From a virus: 64,000 bases of DNA. The stretch is from the IMG/VR virus record IMGVR_UViG_3300047476_000792, positions 26,403-90,402 of that record; one strand, 5' to 3'. A model generated the notes under the pieces. That model saw only the letters and a program-made list of their open reading frames with translations, made no database searches and was not told the origin of the DNA. The first letter of the stretch is position 1. Every line of letters starts with the position of its first letter. This document shows positions 1 to 6,845 of this stretch, one piece after another. The translations under genes were made by a program, and so were the position numbers.

Positions 1-1
1 A

Positions 2-940
2 CTCTTTTTAGAGATGGAAAATCAGAACTTTAGAAATATTAAGGTTCTGTTCGTTGGAGATCCGCACCAAATCAATCCAGTGAACCATACTATGGCAATT
101 CCGATGCTAGAGACCCGCCGAGTAGAGTATAATATAGAACATGTAAAACTTGATAAGATTGTTCGACAAGCCGAAGGAAATCCTATTATTGCTCTTTCAC
201 AAAAGGTCATTAAAGATAGTTTTGAATATCTTCCCGGAACTAAAGAAATTCAAGGTGATTCAGGAGTAGTAATTATATCAAATAGTCAAACAAAAATTCT
301 TGCAGATCTTATAAAATATTATTTCGGATCGACTGCATTCGATTATGACCAGAATTTTTGCAAAATAATCGCATGGAGAAATTCTACTGTAGATTACTAT
401 AACAAATTTGTTCGGGCATTTAAATATGGCAATAAAGCCGCAAAGATTGTTCTCGATGAAAAATTAATAGTTGGACGACCTATTTGGTCTGATGATGGAA
501 CGGAAACTCGATTTGTCACTAATGAAGATTTAGTTGTTAAACAGATTGAAGTTAAAGAGAAAACGACTATAGGTGGATATAAATGGAAATATTATGACTG
601 CCTTGTTCAAGGATTTGAGAATGTTGATAATATTCATATTTTACATGAATCCGAAGAAGTTGCCTTTGCAAAGACTCTGAAGAATATGGCAGATAATGCC
701 TCATCAGAAGCAGATATCTCTAAGAGAATTAAGAAATGGAAAGATTTCTATAATTTTAAAGAGAACTTTGCAGAAGTTAAGTATGCATATTCAAATACTA
801 TTCATAATGCACAAGGAAGTACTTATGATAATACATTTGTAATGTATAGTGATATTATGCTTAATAAGAATGAGGAGGAGCGCAAAAGAATATTATATAC
901 TGCAATGACTCGGCCTAAAAAAATGTTATATATCGTTTAA
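2..940 (+). CDS. dda: Dda-like SF1 DNA helicase, C-terminal part (start outside window)
   Basis: The reading frame is open to the first bases of the window, so the gene begins upstream; the ATG at 14 is internal. Visible are helicase superfamily 1 motifs: motif III (VGDPHQINPV, about 15 residues after that ATG), motif V near the end (TIHNAQGSTYDNTF) and motif VI (YTAMTRPKKMLYIV) at the C-terminus. This matches the RecD/Dda group; T4 Dda remodels replication forks and displaces proteins ahead of the polymerase. The Walker A half of the protein is not in the window. Confident as to SF1 helicase, slightly less that it is the Dda orthologue. Confidence 0.85.
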   Translation, partial: LFLEMENQNFRNIKVLFVGDPHQINPVNHTMAIPMLETRRVEYNIEHVKLDKIVRQAEGNPIIALSQKVIKDSFEYLPGTKEIQGDSGVVIISNSQTKILADLIKYYFGSTAFDYDQNFCKIIAWRNSTVDYYNKFVRAFKYGNKAAKIVLDEKLIVGRPIWSDDGTETRFVTNEDLVVKQIEVKEKTTIGGYKWKYYDCLVQGFENVDNIHILHESEEVAFAKTLKNMADNASSEADISKRIKKWKDFYNFKENFAEVKYAYSNTIHNAQGSTYDNTFVMYSDIMLNKNEEERKRILYTAMTRPKKMLYIV

Positions 941-945
941 TTCTG

Positions 946-974
946 TTGAATATATGATAGCCATGTACTAAAAT
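946..974 (+). promoter_or_regulatory. sigma70-like promoter, predicted leaderless
   Basis: TTGAAT (946-951), 17-base spacer, TAAAAT (969-974), then 7 bases to the ATG at 982. Same geometry as the other early promoters in this window; transcription is expected to begin at or one base before the start codon. Confidence 0.6.
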
Positions 975-981
975 AGTGTAT

Positions 982-1149
982 ATGCAAGTTAAAGACTATT
1001 ATATAGGGTTTTTTCGATATGATGACTCTAAGATTTGGAATAAAACAAATCTAAATGAAGATGAGAAAGTACTTAGGGAGTATTTAGAAAACCTCACCTA
1101 TGTCGATAAACTTTCTATTAATATCCGAAAAATACAGTTACCAGAATAA
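982..1149 (+). CDS. small hypothetical protein, 55 aa
   Basis: A 55-codon frame beginning MQVKDYYIGF and ending with TAA at 1147-1149. It fills the gap between the helicase and the next gene and is preceded at the expected distance by a sigma70-like promoter, the main reason to believe it is real. It is rich in charged and aromatic residues, has no signal peptide or membrane segment, and I do not recognise the family. The next gene starts 8 bases downstream, so the two are probably co-transcribed. Confidence 0.55.
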   Translation: MQVKDYYIGFFRYDDSKIWNKTNLNEDEKVLREYLENLTYVDKLSINIRKIQLPE

Positions 1150-1157
1150 TATAATAT

Positions 1158-1799
1158 ATGAAACCACAATTTAACAAAGAATACTGGACTAACCAGTTAA
1201 AAATAGAAGCAGGTGTGTCTCATGTACCTGATGAGGATTTGCATAAACATTTTATTTTGTTTGGGACATTTTCTAATGACGATGGAAATAAAGTATCTGC
1301 AAAAGAATATATTGAGAATCAGCTTAAATATCTTGAAGAACAGTATAATTCTGTAGATGCTAACTTGGAAAGTGATATAGCATCATTAATAGCAGATGTT
1401 CCTGAGAAATTTAAAAGTGAATGGGTAGGAGGAGAATCTACAAGTATAGCAAATACAGAGATTAGGCTGTTACCAACCGTTCAACAAACTATAAACCGTT
1501 CAGATATACACTACTATGACGTTGTTGTGGATGGTAATGCATTTACTGTTGCAATAAACGATCATGGCGATGATTTTAGAATCAAGGACCAGATAAATCA
1601 TGTAAAGCATACAACATTCTTCATTGAAGAACGTAATCCGATGAATATCACAGGTTTTGAGAATATTATTTCTTACTATCAATTTGCGAATATGGTGCAA
1701 TCAGTTGTTAAGAAAAACTCAACAGACCTATCTGCATACGAAAAAATATCACAGAATATAGATACCGTTTTTGATGGTATTAAATTGGAAGGATTTTAA
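1158..1799 (+). CDS. hypothetical protein, 213 aa
   Basis: Soluble acidic protein with no motif I recognise. The N-terminal half looks helical (many E/K/Q around residues 35-75), followed by a more beta-like stretch with DVVVDGNAF and NHGDDFRIKDQ, which could be a small ligand-binding or beta-sheet domain. It lies in a run of short early-region genes and its stop is directly followed by the start of the next gene at 1801, so both are probably expressed together. Function unknown. Confidence 0.7.
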   Translation: MKPQFNKEYWTNQLKIEAGVSHVPDEDLHKHFILFGTFSNDDGNKVSAKEYIENQLKYLEEQYNSVDANLESDIASLIADVPEKFKSEWVGGESTSIANTEIRLLPTVQQTINRSDIHYYDVVVDGNAFTVAINDHGDDFRIKDQINHVKHTTFFIEERNPMNITGFENIISYYQFANMVQSVVKKNSTDLSAYEKISQNIDTVFDGIKLEGF

Positions 1800-1800
1800 T

Positions 1801-2028
1801 ATGATTCAAAGATTTAAAAATAAATTAGCATCTCTCATACTAACATGGGCACTTGATCATAATTTCAGAGTAGATAAATCTGAACCATTATACAAGACAC
1901 ATAACCTATATCAAATAGGTGATGCGAAGTTTGTTGGTCGTTCAGAATACTCTGCAATCGTATTCTCTGTTTTAGAGGGTGATGGAAGCCAACCGAAGTT
2001 TATTGAAGAGGTGGTATTTTATAAATAA
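1801..2028 (+). CDS. hypothetical protein, 75 aa
   Basis: The ATG at 1801 is chosen over an upstream in-frame ATG at 1771 because it lies one base after the previous stop and has GGAAGG about 10 bases before it. The protein (MIQRFKNKLA...) has a basic amphipathic N-terminal helix and then a small beta-rich part ending VVFYK. No family recognised. Confidence 0.6.
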   Translation: MIQRFKNKLASLILTWALDHNFRVDKSEPLYKTHNLYQIGDAKFVGRSEYSAIVFSVLEGDGSQPKFIEEVVFYK

Positions 2029-2065
2029 AACTTGAAAAATAGATATATTTTTATAAGTGTGTTGA

Positions 2066-2860
2066 ATGATTAAATCGTTTCAATTCTTATCTGGATTCGC
2101 TACTGGATTCCCTCATCTTAAAGATCGCAAGTTTCAGTTTAATGATAATCTGAATATTTTATTTGGAAATGTCGGTAGTTGTAAATCGACTATATTGAAA
2201 ACTATGGCTGCATATTGCGGTATCCAAGTAGGAGGATGGAGTACGATCTCCGATCCTCCAAAACTTGCATACGATAAGCCTGAACACTTCCCATTATGTT
2301 ATAGGAATTATTCCCCTGGACAGTGTGATGCCCGCGTTGAGTGGGATGGAACCCCGTCATTTTATAATGATTCAGAGGCAATGGGTAAGAACGATAATAC
2401 ATGGTTTTTTAGCAATGCTAGCCAGTCAGCAGATGGAATCACATCAGAAGCAGAACAGATGGATATTCTTGCATCTAAACCATCATCAGGACAATATAGA
2501 ATTCATAAGATAAACAAGATTATGAAGGTGATTCAATATCCTCCTAATCTTGAAGTGATTCCTCCTAATATTCTTGATCCAAGGATGCGCGAATTGGCAA
2601 AGCTGGAAGTGGCTTATATTCAATCTCTTCCTAGAGATGGAAAAATAACATTGTTATTGGACGAACCAGAAAAGGCATTATCTATTCCTAAACAGATAGA
2701 ATTGTTCGACGTTTTGGTTAAGTTATCGGAACATTTTCAACTTATAGTTGCCACCCACAGTCCTTTTATATTAGAATATAAAAAGGTTAATATCCTAGAT
2801 GTCAGCCCTGGTTATGTAAAGGACTGCCGAAACTTGATAAAAGGACTTTCTAAAAAGTAA
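2066..2860 (+). CDS. ABC/SMC-type ATPase
   Basis: A 264-residue ATPase of the AAA_21/ABC class. Visible: Walker A region near residues 32-42 (FGNVGSCKST), Walker B with catalytic Glu (TLLLDEPEKAL) and the H-loop (IVATHSPFIL) near the C-terminus. The last G of the usual GxxxxGK is Cys here, which is unusual. There is no long coiled coil, so it is a compact form, as in many phage and OLD-like ATPases. It is followed after 9 bases by a zinc peptidase gene, which suggests the two act together. Role unknown; ATP-driven remodelling or a counter-defence role are guesses. Confidence 0.75.
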   Translation: MIKSFQFLSGFATGFPHLKDRKFQFNDNLNILFGNVGSCKSTILKTMAAYCGIQVGGWSTISDPPKLAYDKPEHFPLCYRNYSPGQCDARVEWDGTPSFYNDSEAMGKNDNTWFFSNASQSADGITSEAEQMDILASKPSSGQYRIHKINKIMKVIQYPPNLEVIPPNILDPRMRELAKLEVAYIQSLPRDGKITLLLDEPEKALSIPKQIELFDVLVKLSEHFQLIVATHSPFILEYKKVNILDVSPGYVKDCRNLIKGLSKK

Positions 2861-2869
2861 GTAGGTTCT

Positions 2870-3478
2870 ATGAAAATGGAAACTTTTATCGGAAACGCAA
2901 TAAGCAGAATGATTTCCGAAGGAGTATCAGTTGAGTTTACTAAAAGGAAGCGAGTAGGAAAATTCGGTTATAATTTTTTTTATGATGGAACCCATAAAGA
3001 TTATGGACCTATTCCGCTTTTCAAGATTCATTTTTATAATGACTCATTAGAGGAGAATTATGGAATATTCGTCCACGAATATTCCCATTTTTTACAATGG
3101 CAAGAAAAGATTCCTCTATGGAAAATAGCACAGAAATCCAATAAGAGATTTGATGATTGGTTACAACAAAAGACCAATGAAATAGATATAGAGGATATTC
3201 GAAATATCCAGAGGCTTGAATTAGATTGTGATAAAAGAGCTATTCAATGTATAAAAGACAACAATCTCCTTATTGATATACCGTCATATATAAAGGAATC
3301 CAATGGATACATTATGTCACATAATATAATGGTTAAATCTAGGACATTCTTCGTATCAGCATCATATAGTGATCCAGAAGTTGTACAATATATTCCTGAA
3401 GAACACTTAACTGAGGATCAATTAGACTACTGCCCTGTAGAGTTTTCGGAGGCATTTCTTAAAAAGTCTCTAGAATAA
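2870..3478 (+). CDS. HExxH zinc metallopeptidase-like protein (gluzincin type)
   Basis: Contains VHEYSHFLQ with the zinc-binding HExxH pattern (H69, E70, H73) and, about 45 residues later, LELDCDKRA, where Glu117 fits the third zinc ligand of the gluzincin pattern (compare EL-x-AD in HEYGHH-type peptidases and the ImmA/IrrE M78 group). No signal peptide, so it should act in the cytoplasm. ATG codons at 2870 and 2876 are both possible starts. It sits directly downstream of an ABC-type ATPase. The substrate is unknown; cleavage of a host or phage regulator is inference. Confidence 0.6.
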   Translation: MKMETFIGNAISRMISEGVSVEFTKRKRVGKFGYNFFYDGTHKDYGPIPLFKIHFYNDSLEENYGIFVHEYSHFLQWQEKIPLWKIAQKSNKRFDDWLQQKTNEIDIEDIRNIQRLELDCDKRAIQCIKDNNLLIDIPSYIKESNGYIMSHNIMVKSRTFFVSASYSDPEVVQYIPEEHLTEDQLDYCPVEFSEAFLKKSLE

Positions 3479-3479
3479 G

Positions 3480-3959
3480 TTAATAAAGTTTTTTAGAAAG
3501 ATTTGAGAACATATCTCCTAAATTATTATCATGAAGAAATTCTTTAAGCTTTCTGGGATCGATAGATTCAGAATAATCGGATAATATTAATTCATCAGCA
3601 ATACATCCATCCAAGCCATCTATGGAAGATTTAGAAGGAACCTTAATATTATTTTTTATAAAAAACAATTTACCCGTGAGTTTCTTTAGCTTCTGGCATA
3701 TTTTATTAATATGCTTATCCAATTTATCCCGGTCATAATATTTTAACAATTCATGAGAATCGGATAAAACATGGGAGTGGTAGAATCGAACAGAAGAATC
3801 TTTTATACGGTTATTAAATTCGTGTATAAAAAAATACATGATTATTTTTTTAACATCAGGAGTGAATTTATTCAATAAATGGTAATCATAGAGAAGATTT
3901 ACCACATCTGTTTCTATATTAAAGAGAACTTCATCAATAGATATTAAGGTATATGTCAT
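3480..3959 (-). CDS. hypothetical protein, 159 aa, last gene of late cassette
   Basis: Mostly helical, Lys/Ile-rich protein (MTYTLISIDEV...). No motif recognised. It follows the terminase-like gene with an 11-base gap and has no late hexamer of its own, so it is probably transcribed from the promoter of that gene. It does not contain the nuclease domain missing from its upstream neighbour. It converges with the peptidase gene on the other strand, with a single base between the two stop codons. Confidence 0.65.
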   Translation of the reverse strand: MTYTLISIDEVLFNIETDVVNLLYDYHLLNKFTPDVKKIIMYFFIHEFNNRIKDSSVRFYHSHVLSDSHELLKYYDRDKLDKHINKICQKLKKLTGKLFFIKNNIKVPSKSSIDGLDGCIADELILSDYSESIDPRKLKEFLHDNNLGDMFSNLSKKLY

Positions 3960-3970
3960 ACCCTAATATA

Positions 3971-4714
3971 CTACTCACCACAGTTGAATTCATACTTAAA
4001 AATCTCTTCTTTGTCCGCACCTAAACCTTGTAACATTCGCTCTTTCCATTTTTCGTCACGATCAGGAACTTGATTCCAAAAGAATTTTTCAACAGTATAA
4101 TTGTAATGGTATTTACCTTCTACGGAATTTTCATACAACCGTAAAATTCCGTAATCATTATCATCCATTTTAGGATTTGGACAACTTGCTATTACAATAG
4201 AGGAATTAGAAGCCTTAGAAGAAATGAGAGGCATTATTGCGCTTAAAACATCTTTATGTGATATATATGATGCATAGTCATAATCCATTAGATATATGCG
4301 ATTCAGCGAACGACCACATACTCCGCGTGTATAATATTCGAAAAATATTATCTCTGAACCATTTAAAAATGCTATTCTATTTTTAGTTTTATGGCATAAA
4401 ATTTCTTTTAAGTTTGCAATGTCTATGATTCTTTCTATATTATAATCTGATATTGCTTCTTTAGTGGACACTATACATATACTACAGCCAGAAAAATTAA
4501 GTGCATGATAAATCGCATCAATCAATATCATGGTGGTTGTTCCGACTTGTCTGCTTGCTACCAGTATATTTATTTTATTAGAATTCCAACTAGTTAGTAT
4601 CTCTTTTTGACGTGTGTATAGTTTTATAGGTGCCGATTCTTCATAAAAAGTAGAAACCCTTATATTTTCTTCTGCCCAACGAATTACATCATGATATACT
4701 ATTTCTTCTGACAT
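3971..4714 (-). CDS. terminase-large-subunit-like ATPase domain, probably catalytically dead
   Basis: The 247 residues follow the ATPase half of T4 gp17-type terminases: adenine-binding YTRQKEIL, a Walker A-like ASRQVGTTT (53-61), a Walker B-like YLMDYDYA (141-148), a coupling motif IVIASCPNP (173-181) and the linker W-x-QVPDRDEKW. The invariant Walker A Lys is Thr, and the catalytic Glu after the Walker B Asp is Tyr. The protein stops where the nuclease domain would begin and lacks the gp17 N-terminal extension. It has a late hexamer 5 bases before its ATG. A full terminase presumably lies elsewhere. A packaging accessory or decoy role is inference. Confidence 0.75.
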   Translation of the reverse strand: MSEEIVYHDVIRWAEENIRVSTFYEESAPIKLYTRQKEILTSWNSNKINILVASRQVGTTTMILIDAIYHALNFSGCSICIVSTKEAISDYNIERIIDIANLKEILCHKTKNRIAFLNGSEIIFFEYYTRGVCGRSLNRIYLMDYDYASYISHKDVLSAIMPLISSKASNSSIVIASCPNPKMDDNDYGILRLYENSVEGKYHYNYTVEKFFWNQVPDRDEKWKERMLQGLGADKEEIFKYEFNCGE

Positions 4715-4719
4715 ATGGG

Positions 4720-4725
4720 TATTTA
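4720..4725 (-). promoter_or_regulatory. late promoter hexamer TAAATA
   Basis: On the minus strand TAAATA, 5 bases before the ATG of the terminase-like gene. Its first three bases are the TAA stop codon (4723-4725) of the upstream nuclease gene. Confidence 0.7.
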
Positions 4726-5190
4726 TTTTATATCTTTGAAGATCTCTTGGGATATTTTCTTATATTTTTCCCGCAAATCCTTTGGACAATTACCAATACG
4801 GAAGTGGATTATACCATTAAAGAAACTATCATCGAATAAGACTCCGTGGCGCATTTGTTCCAAGGTTTCCATATACGACATCGTCCATTTAGTTTCACAA
4901 CAATGTAAAATTGTACGTTTAAATATGTCTGGACCGTATTTTTTAAGAATCTCTTTCAAATCGTTTGAACTACCATAGTATTTTTTCCAATCAGATTCTT
5001 TCATTACTCGACGACTACGAGTTTTACCTTTAAGGGGTTTTAACTTAGTATTACTCCAGAATATTTTCTTTCCTAAGTATTTTGTCGGTTTATCTTTAGG
5101 ATAATCCTCGGGAATATTTACTATCTCTATAAGATATACAAATCCTAAATAATCATCTATATTTTCTGGAATATTTTCCCATTCGTTCAT
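4723..5190 (-). CDS. SegE-like GIY-YIG nuclease
   Basis: A 155-residue protein matching the GIY-YIG pattern: GFVYLIEI near the start, KYLGKK as the YIG-like strand, then a basic stretch (KGKTRSRRV), YYGSSNDL, and a helix with MSYMETLEQ that can supply the metal-binding Glu. This is the arrangement in phage SegE-like homing endonucleases. Here it is a late gene in a packed cassette beside a terminase-like ATPase, so besides homing it could supply a DNA-cutting function to that neighbour; this is inference. Its TAA stop forms part of the next late promoter. Confidence 0.7.
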   Translation of the reverse strand: MNEWENIPENIDDYLGFVYLIEIVNIPEDYPKDKPTKYLGKKIFWSNTKLKPLKGKTRSRRVMKESDWKKYYGSSNDLKEILKKYGPDIFKRTILHCCETKWTMSYMETLEQMRHGVLFDDSFFNGIIHFRIGNCPKDLREKYKKISQEIFKDIK

Positions 5191-5208
5191 AAACTTTATT
5201 TATGAACG
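5184..5208. repeat. perfect 10-bp inverted repeat around a late promoter and start codon
   Basis: CGTTCATAAA (5184-5193) and TTTATGAACG (5199-5208) with a 5-base loop. On the minus strand it spans the upstream stop codon, the TAAATA hexamer and the ATG at 5190, so it could act as an operator or an mRNA hairpin. Confidence 0.55.
5197..5202 (-). promoter_or_regulatory. late promoter hexamer TAAATA
   Basis: Minus-strand TAAATA, 6 bases before the ATG at 5190. The TAA at 5200-5202 is also the stop codon of the upstream 206-residue gene. Confidence 0.7.
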
Positions 5209-5820
5209 TTTTTTGCGTTTTCTACGTCTTTTTCCTATAATATAAGGAACCCGTGCATCGGATGTATCATAGAGACCGTCATTTCCCAGAACAGATGCAA
5301 CAGATATATCTTCTTTTATGTTCTTCTTTTTCTTAGGTTTCCTCTGAGGTTTAGCTGGATTGTCGAATTCCGCACCTATTGCGGCAAATAGTTGATCATA
5401 ATTGGCATCCCGTGAAAACTTCTCAGGAACTACAGAAATGTCATATAACATTTCTAAATCCCCCAATGCATTTTTCTGTTTATCGGTTAAACTTTGTGAT
5501 GCAGTATATTTTAGTTGTGGTGTATATTGTGTCACATCTTTATTAATCTTAATCCAACCCCTATTAAGGAGATAACCAATCGCTAGAATCATTTCAGAAG
5601 AATGATCTGTCTTGTCTGATATATTCTTTTCATAGAAATCTGTAGTATAATTAACTATGCTTTTTATTATTCTTATTGCATCAGAGCCGTGCTGTTGCCA
5701 GCGAACAGGCCGAACAATGCCAGAAGGACTTACCCAAAATCCATAAGGGCATTCATCAGGAAGTTCAGCAAACGACTCTGCAAGTATTTTTCTTATGAAT
5801 CTATCGAAATTTTCTGTCAT
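5200..5820 (-). CDS. hypothetical late protein, 206 aa, basic C-terminus
   Basis: The start at 5820 (MTENFDRFIRKILAES) is preferred over an upstream in-frame ATG at 5853 because a TAAATA hexamer lies 7 bases before it. The N-terminus belongs to a short motif shared with the late proteins starting at 57144 and 59721. The middle is globular; the C-terminus is very basic (GKRRRKRKKRS) and could bind nucleic acid. First gene of the late cassette with the GIY-YIG and terminase-like genes. Function unknown. Confidence 0.65.
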   Translation of the reverse strand: MTENFDRFIRKILAESFAELPDECPYGFWVSPSGIVRPVRWQQHGSDAIRIIKSIVNYTTDFYEKNISDKTDHSSEMILAIGYLLNRGWIKINKDVTQYTPQLKYTASQSLTDKQKNALGDLEMLYDISVVPEKFSRDANYDQLFAAIGAEFDNPAKPQRKPKKKKNIKEDISVASVLGNDGLYDTSDARVPYIIGKRRRKRKKRS

Positions 5821-5827
5821 ACTATAA

Positions 5828-5833
5828 TATTTA
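5828..5833 (-). promoter_or_regulatory. late promoter hexamer TAAATA
   Basis: Minus-strand AAGTAAATA, hexamer 7 bases before the ATG at 5820. It lies directly beside the -35 box of the divergent uvsY early promoter. Confidence 0.7.
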
Positions 5834-5834
5834 C

Positions 5835-5863
5835 TTGAAATCATATATAACATATGATATTTT
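5835..5863 (+). promoter_or_regulatory. sigma70-like promoter of uvsY operon, predicted leaderless
   Basis: TTGAAA (5835-5840), 17-base spacer, TATTTT (5858-5863), exactly 6 bases, then the uvsY ATG at 5870. Confidence 0.65.
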
Positions 5864-5869
5864 TGATAA

Positions 5870-6271
5870 ATGAAAAGTGCAGCAGAAATTCAAGAAGAAT
5901 TTGTAAAAGAATTGGAGATGGATACACAGATGGACTCTACCAATGTGATGGATAAAATGCTATCATCTGCGAATATTAAACAAAAATGGCTTATACGAAA
6001 AATACGAGCACAGAGAAGATTATATGATTTGGTAGCGGTAAAGGACGGATTTGTAAATGATAAACTTAATAATGACAATCCTTTGAAATTGTCAAAGGCG
6101 GTTATGGCAGCAAAAGCAGGAAGCGATCCTACTTATAGAGAGTTACAAAAGGAGATCCAAGATCAAGAACTTCTTGTAGAATATTTAGATGGAACAGTTA
6201 ATAAAGTCTTAACTCAGATGAGTTATGAATTTAGAGCGATTGTTGATTTGATGAAGTTGGAACAACTGTAA
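5870..6271 (+). CDS. uvsY: UvsY-like recombination mediator
   Basis: A 133-residue protein, close to T4 UvsY (137). The order of features agrees with UvsY: an early DST segment, a basic helix with KQKWLIRKIRAQRRL, and a C-terminal helical part (LVEYLDGTVNKVL ... FRAIVDLMKL) resembling the hexamer-forming end of UvsY. UvsY loads the UvsX recombinase onto gp32-coated single strands; uvsX and gp32 are both in this window. It heads an early operon that continues to uvsW. Sequence identity to T4 is low, so the call rests on length, pattern and context. Confidence 0.75.
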   Translation: MKSAAEIQEEFVKELEMDTQMDSTNVMDKMLSSANIKQKWLIRKIRAQRRLYDLVAVKDGFVNDKLNNDNPLKLSKAVMAAKAGSDPTYRELQKEIQDQELLVEYLDGTVNKVLTQMSYEFRAIVDLMKLEQL

Positions 6272-6272
6272 T

Positions 6273-6845
6273 ATGAGTGGTAGATGTCGGCCTAATATAA
6301 TTTCTCCATCTCCACCGAAAAGGAGATATAGCAACACCAATGATTCGTATTATATAGATGTTGTCAGGAATATGTATAATCACCCACCATCACTAAGTGC
6401 TTGTTATAATACTGAAAATTTGATAGTATCTGGTATATGCGGAGTAGATCAGCTTCTTAATCACTACGAATCTTCTAGTAATTCATCTAATAGATTTAAT
6501 ATTTATTACCGTAAATGTGAATATTGTTCCACGATAAACAATATTTCCTATGAAATCGATAATTGTGAATCGTGTGGAGCACAGTTTGGATTGCTCGATT
6601 TTCTTGATAATGCACGAATAGCGGAATTGTTACAACCTCACTACACCTCACAAGATACTTCATCATATAAAAGACTTGCACTTGAAATAATAGAAAATGC
6701 ATTCAAGAAGCATATTGATTTTCATAAGAATGTTGATGATATTGTTAATTGTTTAATTGGTCTGCCTGAAGAGAAGATTGCTTCTCTTATAGGATATTTA
6801 ATAGGTTTTATTAAGCCTGATAAGATGTTCAAAACTAATGAGTGA
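6273..6845 (+). CDS. hypothetical protein with Cys4 zinc-ribbon, 190 aa
   Basis: Starts one base after the uvsY stop. A four-cysteine zinc-ribbon-like segment (CEYC ... CESCGAQ, about residues 76-96) sits between a disordered N-terminus rich in Ser, Pro and Asn and a helical C-terminal domain. Its TGA overlaps the GTG start of uvsW by four bases, implying translational coupling. The position inside a recombination operon suggests a DNA- or protein-binding accessory role, but I do not recognise the family. Confidence 0.65.
   Translation: MSGRCRPNIISPSPPKRRYSNTNDSYYIDVVRNMYNHPPSLSACYNTENLIVSGICGVDQLLNHYESSSNSSNRFNIYYRKCEYCSTINNISYEIDNCESCGAQFGLLDFLDNARIAELLQPHYTSQDTSSYKRLALEIIENAFKKHIDFHKNVDDIVNCLIGLPEEKIASLIGYLIGFIKPDKMFKTNE

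Noticed and set aside
22-210. Antisense frame inside the helicase gene, and similar long antisense frames elsewhere
   Set aside because: They lie wholly within well-supported genes, lack promoters or start context, and arise from A+T-rich composition.
3480-3970. Search for a frameshifted nuclease domain continuing the terminase-like gene
   Set aside because: The next frame encodes an unrelated helical protein with its own start; no terminase nuclease motifs are visible.
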